NCBI RefSeq assembly: GCF_001704415.2
Contig: NC_030814.1
Span: 72,471,121-72,535,120, forward strand
DNA: 64,000 nt
From: Capra hircus
Lineage: Eukaryota > Chordata > Mammalia > Artiodactyla > Bovidae
Direction of reading: 5' to 3'
Shown: piece by piece, positions 1 to 12,900 of the stretch
Layout of the letters: every line of letters begins with the position of its first letter
Position numbering within the stretch: the first letter of the stretch is position 1
Made by a program: the position numbers and the translations under genes
The notes under the pieces: generated by a model
The model's database searches: none
What the model saw: the letters and a program-made list of their open reading frames with translations, nothing else
What the model was told of the DNA's origin: nothing

Positions 1-747
1 TGCTCACCAGTGTGCTCATCCGGACCCAGGGTCAGGTTGAGGGTGGGATGGCAGCCCAGAGGAGTGGGCAGAGGCAGCTGTAGCCTGCCCAGCTGACTCG
101 AAGGCCTCCTCAGTGCATCTCCATCTCCTGCCCACCTCTCCGCCCTGCCAGGGCCTCCTGGTGAGCATCCCTCAGAGGCACCTCCTGCGCCATTCATCCC
201 CATTAGCCGCTGTCCATACTGGGCTGGTGGGAGATCAATTACCAGTGCTGGCCACTGAACCGTGTTAATGAGGATGTACGCTCACTCCGCTGGTGGCGGG
301 GATGGGTGGGAGGGGCAGAGAAGGCAGGGGCAGAGAGCAGCAAGGGAGGCTACCTACTAAGGTCTTGGGCAGGGGTTCCCCTCTAAGGACCCTGGGAGAT
401 GCTTGGGCAGAGACCCTGGGAACCAAGGCTTAGCTCAAGCTGTGTGTGGGAGCAGAGGGAACAGCCTGGCTGGAGATTCGGGCCTCGGTGGGTAGAGGTG
501 ACACTGATGAGAAGAGGGGCTCCTCGGGCTTGGCTTCCCATTCTTTAGAGCCTGTGCTCGGATCCTCCCCTCTACCAAGAATGCCCTCCCTGTGTCTGCC
601 CCATAGCCCAGGGGCCAGCTCACACGACCCTGGCAATGCTTCTGGACCACCTCTACCCTCACCACTGACTGAAAAACCACTCCAGCCTCTTGGCTCCCGG
701 CCCCTCTGGACCTCGCTCTGTGTAATTCTGACTCTACCAGAATCTGG

Positions 748-950
748 GCTCCCCGATGGCATCAGTGGTAAAGAACCCGCCAATGCAGGAGACATAGCAG
801 ACGCAGGTTTGATCCCTGGCCGGGGAAGATCCCCTGGAGAAAGGCATGGCAACGCCCCCTCCACTGGCCTTGCCTGGAGAATCCCACAGACAGAGGAGCC
901 TGGAAGGCTGCAGCCCATGGGTCTCGAAGAGTCGGACACGACTGAAACTA
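748..950 (+). mobile_element. Bov-tA SINE
   Basis: A tRNA-Glu-derived ruminant SINE, from a diverged TGGCATCAGTGGTAAAGAA head through CCCTGGAGAAAGGCATGGCA to the GAGTCGGACACGACTGAAA tail. Confidence 0.85.
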
Positions 951-1149
951 TTGTACACCAGATTGTACTGATTTGTGTGAAAAGACATTCAGCCTCTGTC
1001 ATTAGAGCAACTCGAAGGAAAACCATGAGAGGAGATGGTTCTCCTCTATCAGATTGCGAAGGTAGAAAAGGCGGATAAAGGGGCGCAGGCTCTGACTACT
1101 GCAGCGGGAGGGGCAGGTCCCACCTTAGTAACGACTGAGTGTGACCTCT

Positions 1150-1345
1150 TCAGAGGGTAATTGGACAATAGCTATGTAAATTCCAAATGTACCTGCCCTT
1201 TGACCTAGCCTTTCACTTCCAAGCATTCATCCTCTGACATACAAGTGCCCAAAGATAAAAGTGCTCACTGCCCGGAAATGTCCTCCGTGTCCATCAGGAG
1301 GGGTCCTGAGAGTCACTCAGGCCATACCACGCAATAGGCATCCCT
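1150..1345 (-). mobile_element. Ancient L1M-type LINE fragment
   Basis: Phrases such as CCCTTTGACCTAGCC, TTCCAAGCATTCATCCT and TGTCCATCAGGA match the reverse strand of old mammalian L1 3' ends. It is strongly diverged and the subfamily is not assigned. Confidence 0.45.
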
Positions 1346-1894
1346 GGTCTCCTGCCTGCGGAGGGAGATAAGCAGAGCGTCCATCTCCAATATTCGGGGA
1401 GTCAATCAGTTAATATAAATAAAGTGCTTAGAGGAGCGTCCAGCACAGAGTAAGTATAAGTTCTTGCTATTATTATGGGTTTGCTGTTGTTGAAAAGCAC
1501 TGGGTGGATCTGTACACGCTGCTATGTAATTATCTCCCAGAAATGCTGGTCAGTGAAAAATGCAGACAGAGGCTGCTGGCGGTGCAGGACGCAGCTTAAG
1601 TTCTGCTTTGTTTCTAGAGGAGATCTGCTTTTGAATGCATAGACCATCTCCGGAGGAGTGGTCCAGGCTGACAGCGCTGCTCTCCGGGTAGGGGCAGGAG
1701 AGCAGGGGACAGGGACGAGAGGGAGATTTGCACAGAGCCTTCCAGGCAGTCTGCAGTTTCTAACCACATGCCTACACTACCTATTCAAACAAATAAACCA
1801 CCCGTAAAGACTGGTGATTCACCTGTCTGTGTCTCCCACCAGACCATGAGCCCCCTGAGGGCAGAAACTGTGTTGGAGCTGCTGCAGAATTTCT

Positions 1895-1951
1895 GGCCTG
1901 GCCAACACTGGCTGATGGGTGAACCTGGCCAGTGTTGGCTGGTGGGTGAGC
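1895..1951. repeat. 27-bp imperfect tandem duplication with 12-bp perfect inverted repeat
   Basis: CTGGCCA...GGTGAAC is followed by a second similar copy. Within the pair, GCCAACACTGGC (1901-1912) and GCCAGTGTTGGC (1928-1939) are exact reverse complements with a 15-nt loop. Confidence 0.8.
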
Positions 1952-2987
1952 TGGCTGCAATTCCACATAGCCCATCTGCTGGGAACCACTGCCCCCCACT
2001 ACCACAAGGCATGATTCCCAGGAGACACCAACAGATTGGGGATGGGGCATGCTGGAGCAGCCTGGGGAGGGTCTGGCCTCAGCAGGAGGCAGGGCTGAAG
2101 AGCTAATTCCCTGAAGATCATTTCTGGAAGCAGGATCCAAGTGTCCAGGTGCGTGGCCAGGCCTCCAGGAGCCTAAAGCAGCAGCCTTCCTCAAGGACTG
2201 GGCTCTCTCTTGGGCCACAGAGCAGGCCCCTTTGTTTGCAGGAGGCTGATATTCCCATCTGTCTGTGTGGCTGCACAGGGGATCAGGAAGGCATTACCGT
2301 GGCAACAGCCTTCACAGCACCAAGGGGCTAGCTGTGGGGCGTTCACACCTCTGACGGGCCGAGTTCCAGGCCCCAGATCTGTGGTAATGCAGCCTGCCCA
2401 GCCAGTGTCTAGGGCAAGGGGCAGAAATGAGGCCCCTGGGCACAGGAAGGGACCTGCTGGGGCCACCTCTGCAATCAGACCTGACTTAGGGCCACCCTCT
2501 GCTGCTGCCCTCATCCTCCTGTTTAGCGAATGGTGGCTGCTCCAGCTGGAAACTCAGGGGAGAGGGCCTGGCTGCCAGAGCCTCGAGGTGCAAAGCGCCC
2601 CAGAGCAGGAACAGCTTGACTGCCCACTATCCATGGACAGTCAAGGAAAGGGAGGGAGAGGCAAAACATGACTTATCCCTGCAGCGGACGTCCCCGAAGG
2701 TGAGAAAGGTAGCAGCTTTACATGCACAAGATGTGACTCTGTTCAAAATGCATCACGGTGGGGGTGGGGCGGGGGTGGGGGTAGCCCAGCAGGATGGGGA
2801 CAGTATCCTGCCACTTACACTCATAACCATGCTGAACATTTTCTATGAATACATGATATGAGGACAAAATTTTTAAAATGCAAGTGATCCAGAGAGATCT
2901 ATAGCTCACAGCTTCAGTGTCACTGGAAGAGGAGAGGGGAACAGGATGGGGCACTAAGAAGACCATCGTGTTATCCACATTTTAAGT

Positions 2988-3197
2988 AGTTGTTCAGTCG
3001 CTCAGTCGTGTCCGACTCTTTGCAGCCCCACGGACTGCAGCACACCAGGCTTCCCTGTGCATCACCATCTCCCGGAGCTTGCTCAAACTCATGTCCATTG
3101 AGTCAGTGATGTCATCCAACCATCTCATTCTCTGTTGTCCCCTTCTCCTCCTGCCTTCAATCTTTCCCAACATCAGGGTCTTTTCTAATGAGTTTTA
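2988..3197 (-). mobile_element. BovB LINE 3'-end fragment
   Basis: Reverse strand of the BovB 3' terminus, from TTGTTCAGTCGCTCAGTCG through TCATGTCCATTGAGTCAGTG to CATCAGGGTCTTTTCTAATG. 5'-truncated. Confidence 0.85.
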
Positions 3198-3784
3198 AGT
3201 AGAATGGGTTCCTAATTTACCTGTCCTATCAAAATGATTTAAAAGTAATATAAAAAGTCATTGATCCAACTTCCTGTCTCATTGAGGCTCCCTCTGGCCA
3301 TCCCATTTATTGCTGAGTCCTGACCCACCCCCATACTCTCAGGGCCCCTCATATTTTCAACAACACTCACATCCTCTCCTGGGTGAGGGACTCACCACCA
3401 GGCCAATGCTCCATGGTCTTCTCTCCTCCTGGGGGGGGTCTCCCTTCCTGGGCGGGATCTCCCTTGGGGCCGGGAGGGGGGACATACCAGCCTGTGCGTG
3501 CAGCCAATCCAGTCCACTGCCTGTTTTTACATAGCTCCAGAGCTATATATATAAAAGAATGGTTTTATGTTTTTTAATTGTTGAAAATCAAAAGAGGGAT
3601 AGTATTTTGTGACACATTAAAATTATATGAAATTCAAATTTCAGTGTCCAGAAAATGTTATTTGAACATAGCCACGCTCATTTGTCTGTCTTGGCAAAAG
3701 CTGCTTCCTGCTATAAAGGCAGAGTTGAGTGATCGTATGACCTGGAAGCCTAAAATATTTACCATTTGGCCCTTTGCAGACAAA

Positions 3785-3865
3785 CGCTGTTGATCCCAAG
3801 GTGCACCCACCACAGTGTCTGGCACACAGTAGGTGCTCAGTAAATCTGGCTGAATGAATAATGGA
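3785..3865 (+). mobile_element. L2 LINE 3' terminus
   Basis: The typical L2 end: GTCTGGCACACAGTAGGTGC, then TCAGTAAA and GAATGAATAATGG. Confidence 0.6.
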
Positions 3866-4929
3866 GGTATATGTATTGGAGCATGTCAGTTCGACGTCCT
3901 GGAGAAAGTGACCCTCTTCCCAGACCTGCCTAGCAGACATCACTGCCTGTGGAGACGGGAAGGTGGGCTAAGGTCTCCCTGAGCGACCACTGCACTGCGA
4001 GAGGCGTCTGTGGAGAAGGAGGTGTCGCTGGCTCTAAGTCCTCGGAGAAGAAAGGACAGAGGGTGACAAGGTCCGGACTTGGCACCTACAGGGTGGGCTG
4101 CCGGGTATCTGGAACGGGGCTTGGCTTTGCTTAGCCACACGGACCTCCCTCCAGGGACCCGCAGCAGACTCGGCTGCCTGCGTGGGCTGCACGTTGGCGC
4201 CCTCTGGTGGCTGCCTGGAGTGTATCCTTCCAAAGCAAGCGCCGGCCGCCCTCTGGAAGGGAAGGAACCCTGTTCACCGAGTCCCTAGCCCATCTGACCT
4301 CCTTGTCCAGATTCAAGGTCTCATTGGTCCAGGCTCAATCTGTCCCTCCAGTACTCCCCCTTCCTCCACAGACGAGGTAGGCTGATATCACAGGACGTCC
4401 TCCTGCTGAGTAGCTGGGTGAGCTGCTGGCAGCTTCTCCTCCGGTTAGACCAGGCAGGCCAAGGGCTCCTGAGGGACTCCCAGGTTGCCAGTCAACGCCC
4501 AACCGTCACCACGAGTGTCCCCGATAGACGGTGAGAGGGTGACCTTGGTCATGTCTCAGGGACCCACCTAGAGTGATGGGAACTGGGGTGCTTATAAAGC
4601 TTCCTTGTGTTTTCTACACACCAAGAGGTCCCATCTGGGTAAGGGCTCCTTAGTACAAGGAAACGAACTGTTCCAAGTTCTATTTTGGGGACAGGAAATT
4701 CATCTCTCGTGAGCCTGAAATGCCACGTGGAGTGATCCTCATGTGCTCATCACCACATACATGTTACATCACTAGCAACTGTTCCACCTGTCCCTGCCAA
4801 GAGACCGTGGGCTCCAGGAGGGCAAGGGCAAGATGCTCCAGTGACCCCGGCCTCCAGCCTGAGTGGATGGATGGATGTCCTGTAGCAGAACTGAGCTTTG
4901 GGGAACTCTGGGTCCCCAGCCAAGGTCAC

Positions 4930-5340
4930 ATCCACCCCTTCCAGTCATTCCTATGCATCTCATTGGTCCTATTTCCAAATACATCCTCGTCCCACCACTT
5001 CCCTCTATCTGTGCCCTCTGACCTTCACCCACACTTCCCTCTCCAGCACACCAAGCTCCCTTATGCCAAACCCACCAGCTTCAGGGTCCCCAGGGCAACT
5101 GTTCCCCTGGAGCTTCCCAGAGATGGGACCCCTTCCACCACCTCATCAGAAGGTCCCTTCTCCCAGGCCCTCTAGCTACTCCTGTCTGACCATCACTCTT
5201 ATTTTCTTCATAGCTTATATGAAGGAAATGCTTATTTATTCGTGCCTCCCCCACAAGAATGGAGCCCAAGGGCTAGGACTTCGCCCTTCTTTCTCCTCTG
5301 CATCCCCAGCACCTGCACGGAAGCTTAACTCAAGCTTGGG
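4930..5340 (+). mobile_element. L2 LINE 3' region
   Basis: C/T-rich coding-derived L2 text, then TTATTTTCTTCATAGC, ATGCTTATTTATTCGTG and the AGAATGGAGCCCAAGGGC / CATCCCCAGCACCTG end. Diverged. Confidence 0.5.
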
Positions 5341-7110
5341 GAATGATGCCTTGCTGCCCCTACTATGACTGCAGGTGTCACTCGTGTGCATCAGAGAAGC
5401 AGGACAGGCTGGTGCAGACCTCCCGTGAGAGGGCTCAGAGCTGGGTGCCTCCTCCAGCTGTGTGCTGCGTGACTCCCCCCACCCGCCCCCCAGCCCTAGT
5501 TTCTTCATCAGGAAAAGAATCTCTACCTCACAGGGGGCGCTGTTGAGGTTTAAGGGGAAAATGAAAAGTGAAAGCTTCTGAAATTAAAAAAGCAAGACAC
5601 GCACAATACTGTGAGTTGCATTTATTGTGGTACACTGGCATCTGCCAGGGACCCCGGACACTGTCCAGCTGGCGTCTGGGAGCCACAGTGCTGGCTGCAT
5701 ACCCGATACCCTGCCCTCCCAGCGGCAGCTCTCAGCATCCCTGGATGGCAGAGCAGCCAGGACTCCAGCGGATGACTGTCCCAGAGGGATCTGCAGTGTC
5801 ACAGGCGCCACAGCTGTACCTTTCGTTGGGCTTGCAGCATTTCAATTTTTTTTATTAGTTAACAACTTAAAAATAGGTCTATTTCACATAAAATCCTGAA
5901 TTCCTGGCTTCTCTGGATTTCTGACATTAGACCTGCATTCCCACTTTATAACAATTAGCCACAACTAAATGACAGTCACCAAGCTCAGACGGGGATCTAT
6001 GCTCTGTGAGTCCCCACCATACTCCGTTGTATCTCAAGGTACATCATCAACTCAGTGGCCCAAATATTTCTCTGGTCATAAAGCAACGTCTCTCTGTGTC
6101 GTCTTCAGGGACAGTAGGAAAGTCAGTGGCACTGCAAAGGCCTCACAAGTCAAAGGCCTACTTCATTCATTTATATGACCTACGTGACCTTAAGAGCATC
6201 TGAGTTTCAGATCTATGAACTACCCACAGATCCCTTTGATCCACAAAGAGCACCCCCTGGATGGATGGGTGCAGCATTTATATGCCACACACCCCTTCAT
6301 GCAGCTAAGAGGCAGAGCTGAGAGCAACAGTCAGACTTCCCAAGTCTGAACTCTTTTCAAAGATCTCAAGTTCCCTGAATTGGAAGCACTGGTAAGCAGG
6401 GTGGACACACCAGCCACTTGGCTGTATGAGAGGTTGCAGTGTTAAGTCGCCAGACCCAAGCAAAGCTGTGCTGGAGTGCCCTCTGGTGGTCATGAGGCAG
6501 CTCTGCAGGCCACCATTTGATTCCAAATGAGACCCAGCATCAACCACCATGGGCCCCAAAGTAGGCTCCCTGCCAACCCTATGGGTGCCAAGTTTTTGAC
6601 TTCCAATTATTTCCTTCCCCAAACCTTCCTGATCTCCATTCCACACCTCAGCCACTCTACTGGGCATTCATCTCAGTCTCCAGTGGGGTTGGACCCCACC
6701 CAAGTTGTGTGGCCTCTCCATTTTTCACATCCCTGCGCCTCACTCCAGGCTTGGCCCATGGCAGCCTCGAGGTGTTTCCAGGGGAAAACCCTACAGCAGA
6801 GGGGAGGTCAACCCCAGCCTACAGGGTGAGCAGCACCGGCCAGGCGGGTCTCAGAGAATAGGAAGCACGGGGGGATGATGACGTCCCAAGAGCCGCTGGG
6901 GCCGGATGGCCAATCTTCACGGATCTGGACTTTTACATGAAATACGCCATGTTTTAAAGGTTGGCTCAAATGTATATACTACCCAGACCAAGAAAATGCA
7001 CTGGCGGAGTGGGTCTGGGCCAGGGCCCAGGGTGGAGAGCTCTGCCGAGGCCCTGCAGCTGACAGAACCTTCAGGATGCTGGGCTGAAGCCACTGGTTTT
7101 CAAGGATTTG

Positions 7111-7116
7111 TTTATT
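7111..7116 (-). promoter_or_regulatory. TSPAN17: Candidate TSPAN17 poly(A) signal AATAAA
   Basis: This is the first minus-strand AATAAA downstream of the stop and would give a 3' UTR of about 0.5 kb. Further copies at 5851-5856 and 5621-5626 could serve a longer UTR. Sequence alone does not choose between them. Confidence 0.4.
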
Positions 7117-7593
7117 TGAGTAGTTTGTAGCCGTCATCATATTTGATCCTGAGAGGCAAGCAAGGGAGAGAAGATTCTTGGACCCATTTTAGAGTCTGAG
7201 ACATTGAGGCTGAAGTGGGTTCCTGGAGGGGTCACTAGTGAAAAGAACTCTGAGATACACAAGACTGAGTTCCAGGCAACAGCAGTCCCCAAGCCCACCC
7301 CCACCTGGCCTGCCCCCTCCTAGCTGGGCCCTTCCTAGTCCCCTGGAGAGCCAACCACCCAACAGCAGCCCAGACGGCAGCTCCCTGTGACACCCACCCT
7401 CCGTACACACAGCTCCAGGACAGGCAGCCGGGTAGAGCCATGTGGCTCTCCATGGGCGCACAGTGCAGTGGCCCACAAGCCCCATGTGGGGTTCAGGTCC
7501 AAGCAGAAACACCTCCCGCAGCCTAGCCCATTATGGGCAGAGTGGAGGGTCCCTGGGTCGGCCAGGCGAGTGGCCTTGGCCAGCGTGGCAGCC

Positions 7594-7659
7594 TCACCAG
7601 TTGGCCTTCACTGCCTTGATGTCGCTGATGAGGTTCTGGGCCAGGCAGATGCCAAAGAT
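7594..7659 (-). CDS. TSPAN17: TSPAN17 terminal coding exon 8
   Basis: Codes residues 250-270 (IFGICLAQ ... AVKANW) and the TGA stop. It gives the end of membrane segment 4 and a short cytoplasmic tail. The acceptor ends TTCCAG. I recall a longer alternative C-terminus for some human isoforms but did not find it here. Confidence 0.95.
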   Translation of the reverse strand: MFGICLAQNLISDIKAVKANW

Positions 7660-9934
7660 CTGGAAGACAGAGGGCAGGTGAGGGAGGGGCCACCGGGAGG
7701 GCAGACTTCCCGGGACAGAGTGAGGTTGTGCAGGGCCATAGTGGTACCTGGAGAAGGGCGATGCCCACAAAGACCCCTGCCACAACAATCAGGTTGTCCT
7801 GCAGCCACTTTTCAAACTGGCCCACGCAGCCTTTGGTGTGGATGAAGCCCTGCTGCTCCAGCTCCTGGGGACAAACGGGCACCAGGCTTGGCTCGGCCCA
7901 CCCACAGCCACCAGGGGCCCCACGTCAGTCCGGCGTACCAAGCTCAGCCTGGCCCAGGGCCTTATACCTTAGTGCCTGCCACCTGGAGCCCCACCAAAGG
8001 GCCTTCTCCTCCCTGGGGTCTCAGCACAGACGGCTTCTCCTCTGAGGCCTTCCCTGACTGCCCTGCCCCAACCCCATTACCTCCCTGCTTTTAGCTTCTT
8101 CCTAGTACTTAGGTGAATCTGTCACACTGCTGTTCTTATTTCGTTATCCCTGTCTTCCTGTTTTCCTCCTCTACAGGAGTTCACTGCCTTGGGTTCGGCA
8201 TTATCAAGACCTCTGTGCCTCCTGGGACTCAGCACTCCCTCCTCCCCAACTCCCACCCCCGGAATCCTTGAGGCCTTTTGGCGTGTATGAGGGGCCCCCT
8301 TCTTATCCGAATCCCCCCAGTTGCCCTCAGCCCTGTCCCCACCCCTCTCACCAGTTTGAGCCGGACGTCGTAGCCACACTGAGTGTTGAGGACATCCTCC
8401 TGAGGAGAAACACGCCAGGGAGCAACTCGGTAGGGGCACCCATGAGGCCTCAGGGGAAGCGGATGGAACCATGGATTCCGCCACGGCCGCCGCTCCTCAA
8501 GGGAAGCTGGCTAGGACCCCAGCGCCTCTCCCTGTTGCCAAGGCGCATGGCCACAACGCCAGCTTGAACTGCTTCCTTTTTAGGAGACCTGCCTGCCCAT
8601 GTGTTATAAGAATGGGAAGACACCTGGCCCTCAGTGTCCCTGTGCCCTGTGACTGGAGGGATGTCACTGCAAGAAACTTCTGCTCTTAAAGAAAACCATG
8701 AACATTTCAGAACCCCTACCCCTGCCACCCCAGCATGGTGGGCCAAGAGAAGCAGTCCCCATCCAGCAGGCCTCAACGCCACCCACCAACACAAACTCCC
8801 AAGCCCAGCAGGGCTACTACTACACATAAGAGGGCTTCCCAGACATCGGTGGCCCCCAGAGCAGGGCTGAGGCGAGGTCAGGGGTGGGCTGGTTCCAGAC
8901 CGTGCCTGCGCGCTGAGGCCCCGCCCCTCGCCAAGGCGCACTCACCGCCGGGTCCCTGACGCAGCAGGAGAAGGGCACCCCGCAGCGCTCCCGGCTGGGG
9001 TTCAAGTCAGTGCAGTTGAAGTAGATATTGAGGTTCCAGTCGTTGGGCCCTCGGGCTCCGCAGCAAGACCACTAGGGGGTGGGAGGAGAGCCCGGATGAG
9101 CCAGGCCCACCCCAGGAGCCCCATCCTGCTTGGGGACAGGCCCAGGCTGGCTGCCAGTGGCCTGGAGACAGCCAGTCAGGTGGGAACTTCCCCACAGACA
9201 GGTCGAGCCTGGGCCCAGGGCCATCAGAGCAGCTCGAGGCTCCTGACCAGGTTGACGGGGGCTGGGGGTACTGGGAAGGGTCTCCTGAGCCTGTCCCCCA
9301 GCCCGAGAGAGGCTGAGCAAAGGGAGTGGGCGAGGACGGTGGCCCAAGGACTGTGGCTTCCTCTAGTCCACCTTGAGGGTTGGGAGTTTCAATAAACCCT
9401 GCAGAGAGGCTGAAGGCCCCTATCTGTGCCTGGTCTCCCCACACTTGTCCCACAATTTTTACGAAAGACCTTCTCTTTTCCTCTCTCCAGGGACAGGAGA
9501 GCAATCCTGGCACCCTCATGACCATGCCCTATCCCACTTCATGGGTGCTATCGTGGGCACCTATATCCCCATGACCCCTACCCAAGACAATGGACTGCTT
9601 CCTTAGGTGGGGCTGCAATGAAGCAAGCAGCTCACAATCTAGTGGGGAGACAGGCAGCCTTAACTCACTGACACAGCACAGGCTGGCAAATAGCTGGCCC
9701 TCAAGGGACCAGCTCGGTGGCAGACACAGGTAGGCCCTGTGGACTGAAGAGGGGGAGTGAGGCACAGCCATGCAGCTCTGCCTCCCTCCTCTCTGCTCAG
9801 CACCCCTGCTCCCGCTGGAGAACACTGGCTCCTCTCATCACATCCCTGCTCCTTCTCCTCCCCCAGGGCCAGCCCCTAGAGGCCTTCTCCTCCTCCGTGC
9901 TTCCCCATTTCAGCCTTTACCACAATTTATAACG

Positions 9935-9986
<52 letters not shown>

Positions 9987-12900
9987 TTCTTTTGCTTGTT
10001 TATCATCTGTCTGTTCCCCCAAATCACCATCTGCACAAAGACAGGTCCCTAGCTCTTTCTCCGGAGAAGGCACCCCACTCCAGTACTCTTGCCTGGAAAA
10101 CCCCATGGACGGAGGAGCCTGGTAGGCTGCAGTCCATGGGGTCGCAAAGAGTCAGACACAACTGAGTGACTTCACTTTCACTTTTCACTTTCATGCACTG
10201 GAGAAGGAAATGGCAACCCACTTCAGTGTTCTTGCCTGGAGAATCTCAGGGATGGCAGAGCCTGGTGGGCTGCCATCTATGGGGTCGCACAGAGTTGGAC
10301 ACAACTGAAGCGACTTAGCAGCAGCAGCAGCAGCAGCTCTTTTTCACCCCTGAATCCCCAGCACCTAGCTCAGGACCCAGCACATAGTTGGTCCATCACG
10401 ATTCTGCATTAAATGAACAAATAAATCACATCCTAACCACCTGGCTCTTCGTTTACTTCTGCCCTGGGTTGAGAGCTCCTCAAAACAGGCACCAGCTCTG
10501 GTTCACCTCTGGATCCCAGAGTTCTTGGGGTGGATGGCATCAAAAGAGCATGACTGTTGAAGTGGGTGCGACTATGAGTGTGTGTGATGAAGTGTGTGAG
10601 TGGGTGAGAATGTGCAGGCGGAAAGTGTCTAGGATTTCTTGAACTGTTCACTGACTGCTTCTTCACAGGGGTTAGGTTTGCAAGCTTAAGGGCAGAGCTT
10701 CTGGGCAGTGGGGCGGGTCTCAAACCTGAATAAGTTCAGAGGCCAAACAAATAATATAAATGAGAGAGGAGGGCCAACAGGTATAGTAAAAGAGAGTGAC
10801 GGGGATGGTAGCAGAGAACCTCTTTACCGGCAAAGGGGCAATGGCAATACAGCCCCGGCTGATACTGTGCGCCCAGCTTAGTAGAAGAAGAAACCTACAT
10901 TTTCATGCCACATTTCTTCCTTCAAGTGTGTCCTAAGCCTGGCCTAGGAGCTACCAGTTTGAAGCCTCTGGCCTTTGCTCCCCAACCCTGTGTCCATGCA
11001 GGGTTAGGCACATGGAGATCACCAAGGGCTGGCTTCCTTTCAGATAGGGGGACACCTGGCTCTCTTCCTTGGGTCTTGCCTGGCCTGGTAGGCAAGGGAA
11101 TGGTCCCAGCACACAGGGAACTTGCTCCTCCGTTCATCTGCCTGGCAGGTGCCTCCTGTATGTAGCTGGAGCCGGATGCCGGACTTACGTATTCCTGAGC
11201 AAAGTCAATGAGGTTCTGGAGGTCAATGTCGTCCCGATAGGCCTTGACATTGTTGTTGATGAAGAGGTTGAGCTGGTCTCGAATCCAGTCCTTGAAGACG
11301 AAGGCCAGGATCCCTGTTGCCAGCTCCAGGGAGAAGATGAGGCCAAGAAACACGGAGAACTGGTGGCGGGCAGACAGACAGACCGTGGGGGTAAGAGATA
11401 CAGGGATAGGGGTTGCCACTGAGTGCGGTTTCAACCTCCCTCATCCTGACTCAAGGCAGCCCAGAGTCTCCACCTTTTACCATATTAGTATTGATTTACA
11501 ATGAAAAAAGTTACCGCTGTTCTGACCTACTCTATTGTCTTTGAGAAGCCACCCTCCACACACAACTCCAGTTCCTTTGGTTCCGGAGGAGCCACTTCCA
11601 TATAGAGGACTAGGCACGCATCAAGAGCCCACCAATCAGAGCACTAACTCCCCTGGGGCCACAGGGATTGGTCCAGAGGTGGCCAATCAGGATTAAGGAG
11701 ATGCAATTAAAGAACTTTGGCAGAATGGCTGGGAAAGGAGAGACTCAGCCTCCAGCAGAGGCTTGAAGCCAGTACCCCGCACCACTCCCCTCCCGCCCAC
11801 CCGATTCCTGGACGTCTTTCCACCCCAAGGGGTCTGGAGCCAACCCAGAGGCACAGAGCTGGGAAACAGAGAGGCTAGGCCAAGTGACACTGTGCTGGCC
11901 CCTTGATCCAAAGGCGCTGGCAGCTAACACACCCCTGCGTTTTCCTAATGGCCATTTTCGCTTAGGGCCCAGGCCACTAGGTGTCGGTCACCTAAAACAG
12001 CTGCTGCTGCTACTTAGTCACTTCAGTCGTGTTCGACTCTGCGACCCTCAGGGACTGCAGCCTTCCAGGCTCCTCTGTCCATGGGATTCTCCAGACTAGA
12101 ATACTGGAGTGGGTTGCCATGCCCTCCTCCAGGGGATCTTCCCTAGCCAGGGATTGAACTCGGGGCTTCTTTACCGCTGAGCCACCAGGGAAGCCCCACT
12201 TACAACAGAGGATCCTATAAATGTATTAACCATACAAATCTGGTGACCACTGTTAAAATTAAACAATAATAAAACTACCATTACTAAGCATGAACTATAT
12301 ATAAGAAGTGGGTGGAATGCATGTAAGAATTAAAGATTTTAAAATTTAAAAAATAAAAAACTAAAAAAAAAAAAAAAAGAAGTGGGTGGGAGGAGGTTGG
12401 GGTCCCCAGTGAATCTAGGTGGGAGGGCACTCACAAATTTGAGCAGGAAGGTGTTCTCCCGGAGGGCCCCAATGCAGCCGGCAAAGCCCAGCACAGACAT
12501 GATGCCTCCAACCACCACAAACAGCCACACAGGGTCAAGGCCTCCCAGATCTGTCAGCGCCGAGATGTTGGAGAGAACGCCCTGTGCAGGGGGAACAGAG
12601 GCAGGTGGGGGGGACTGGCCCTCCCACCATCTCAGCCTATAGTAGCCCTGCACTACATCCCGCTGCCTTACCTTCTCACTCCAGGCCCAGAGACCGATGG
12701 CCAGGAACAGGGCCCCCAGCACCTGCAAGAACAGCAGCAAAGAGCTGAAGGCACCAGCATGCTTTCCCATCCCAGCAGAGACCCCTCCCCGCTGGTGCTC
12801 ATGCTCTTCAGGAAGCCACAGGGAGAGACAGAAGGAGGGGAAAGCACTGTAAATGGGATTCAGGGTCTTCCATCTGTCGAAGACTGCATCTCAGTGTTTC

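Larger units (their letters stand above)
1..7110. other. Intergenic region beyond the 3' end of TSPAN17
   Basis: No exon of a known gene is recognised. It holds a Bov-tA SINE, a BovB end, L2 and L1M fragments and unique sequence. In human, the next gene on this side is UNC5A at a distance (from memory); none of its exons were seen here. Confidence 0.6.
9840..10437 (+). mobile_element. L2 LINE 3' end, interrupted by BOV-A2
   Basis: L2 text runs to 10058 and resumes after the SINE at about 10338 with CCTGAATCCCCAGCACC ... CACATAGTTGG ... AAATGAACAAATAA. It lies in TSPAN17 intron 4. Confidence 0.55.

Noticed and set aside
748..950. tRNA-like sequences in Bov-tA SINEs considered as tRNA genes
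   Set aside because: They are SINE heads derived from tRNA-Glu; I see no intact cloverleaf with its own terminator.
446..1078. 210-codon plus-strand open frame
   Set aside because: It runs through a Bov-tA SINE and has no domain; the open frame is chance.
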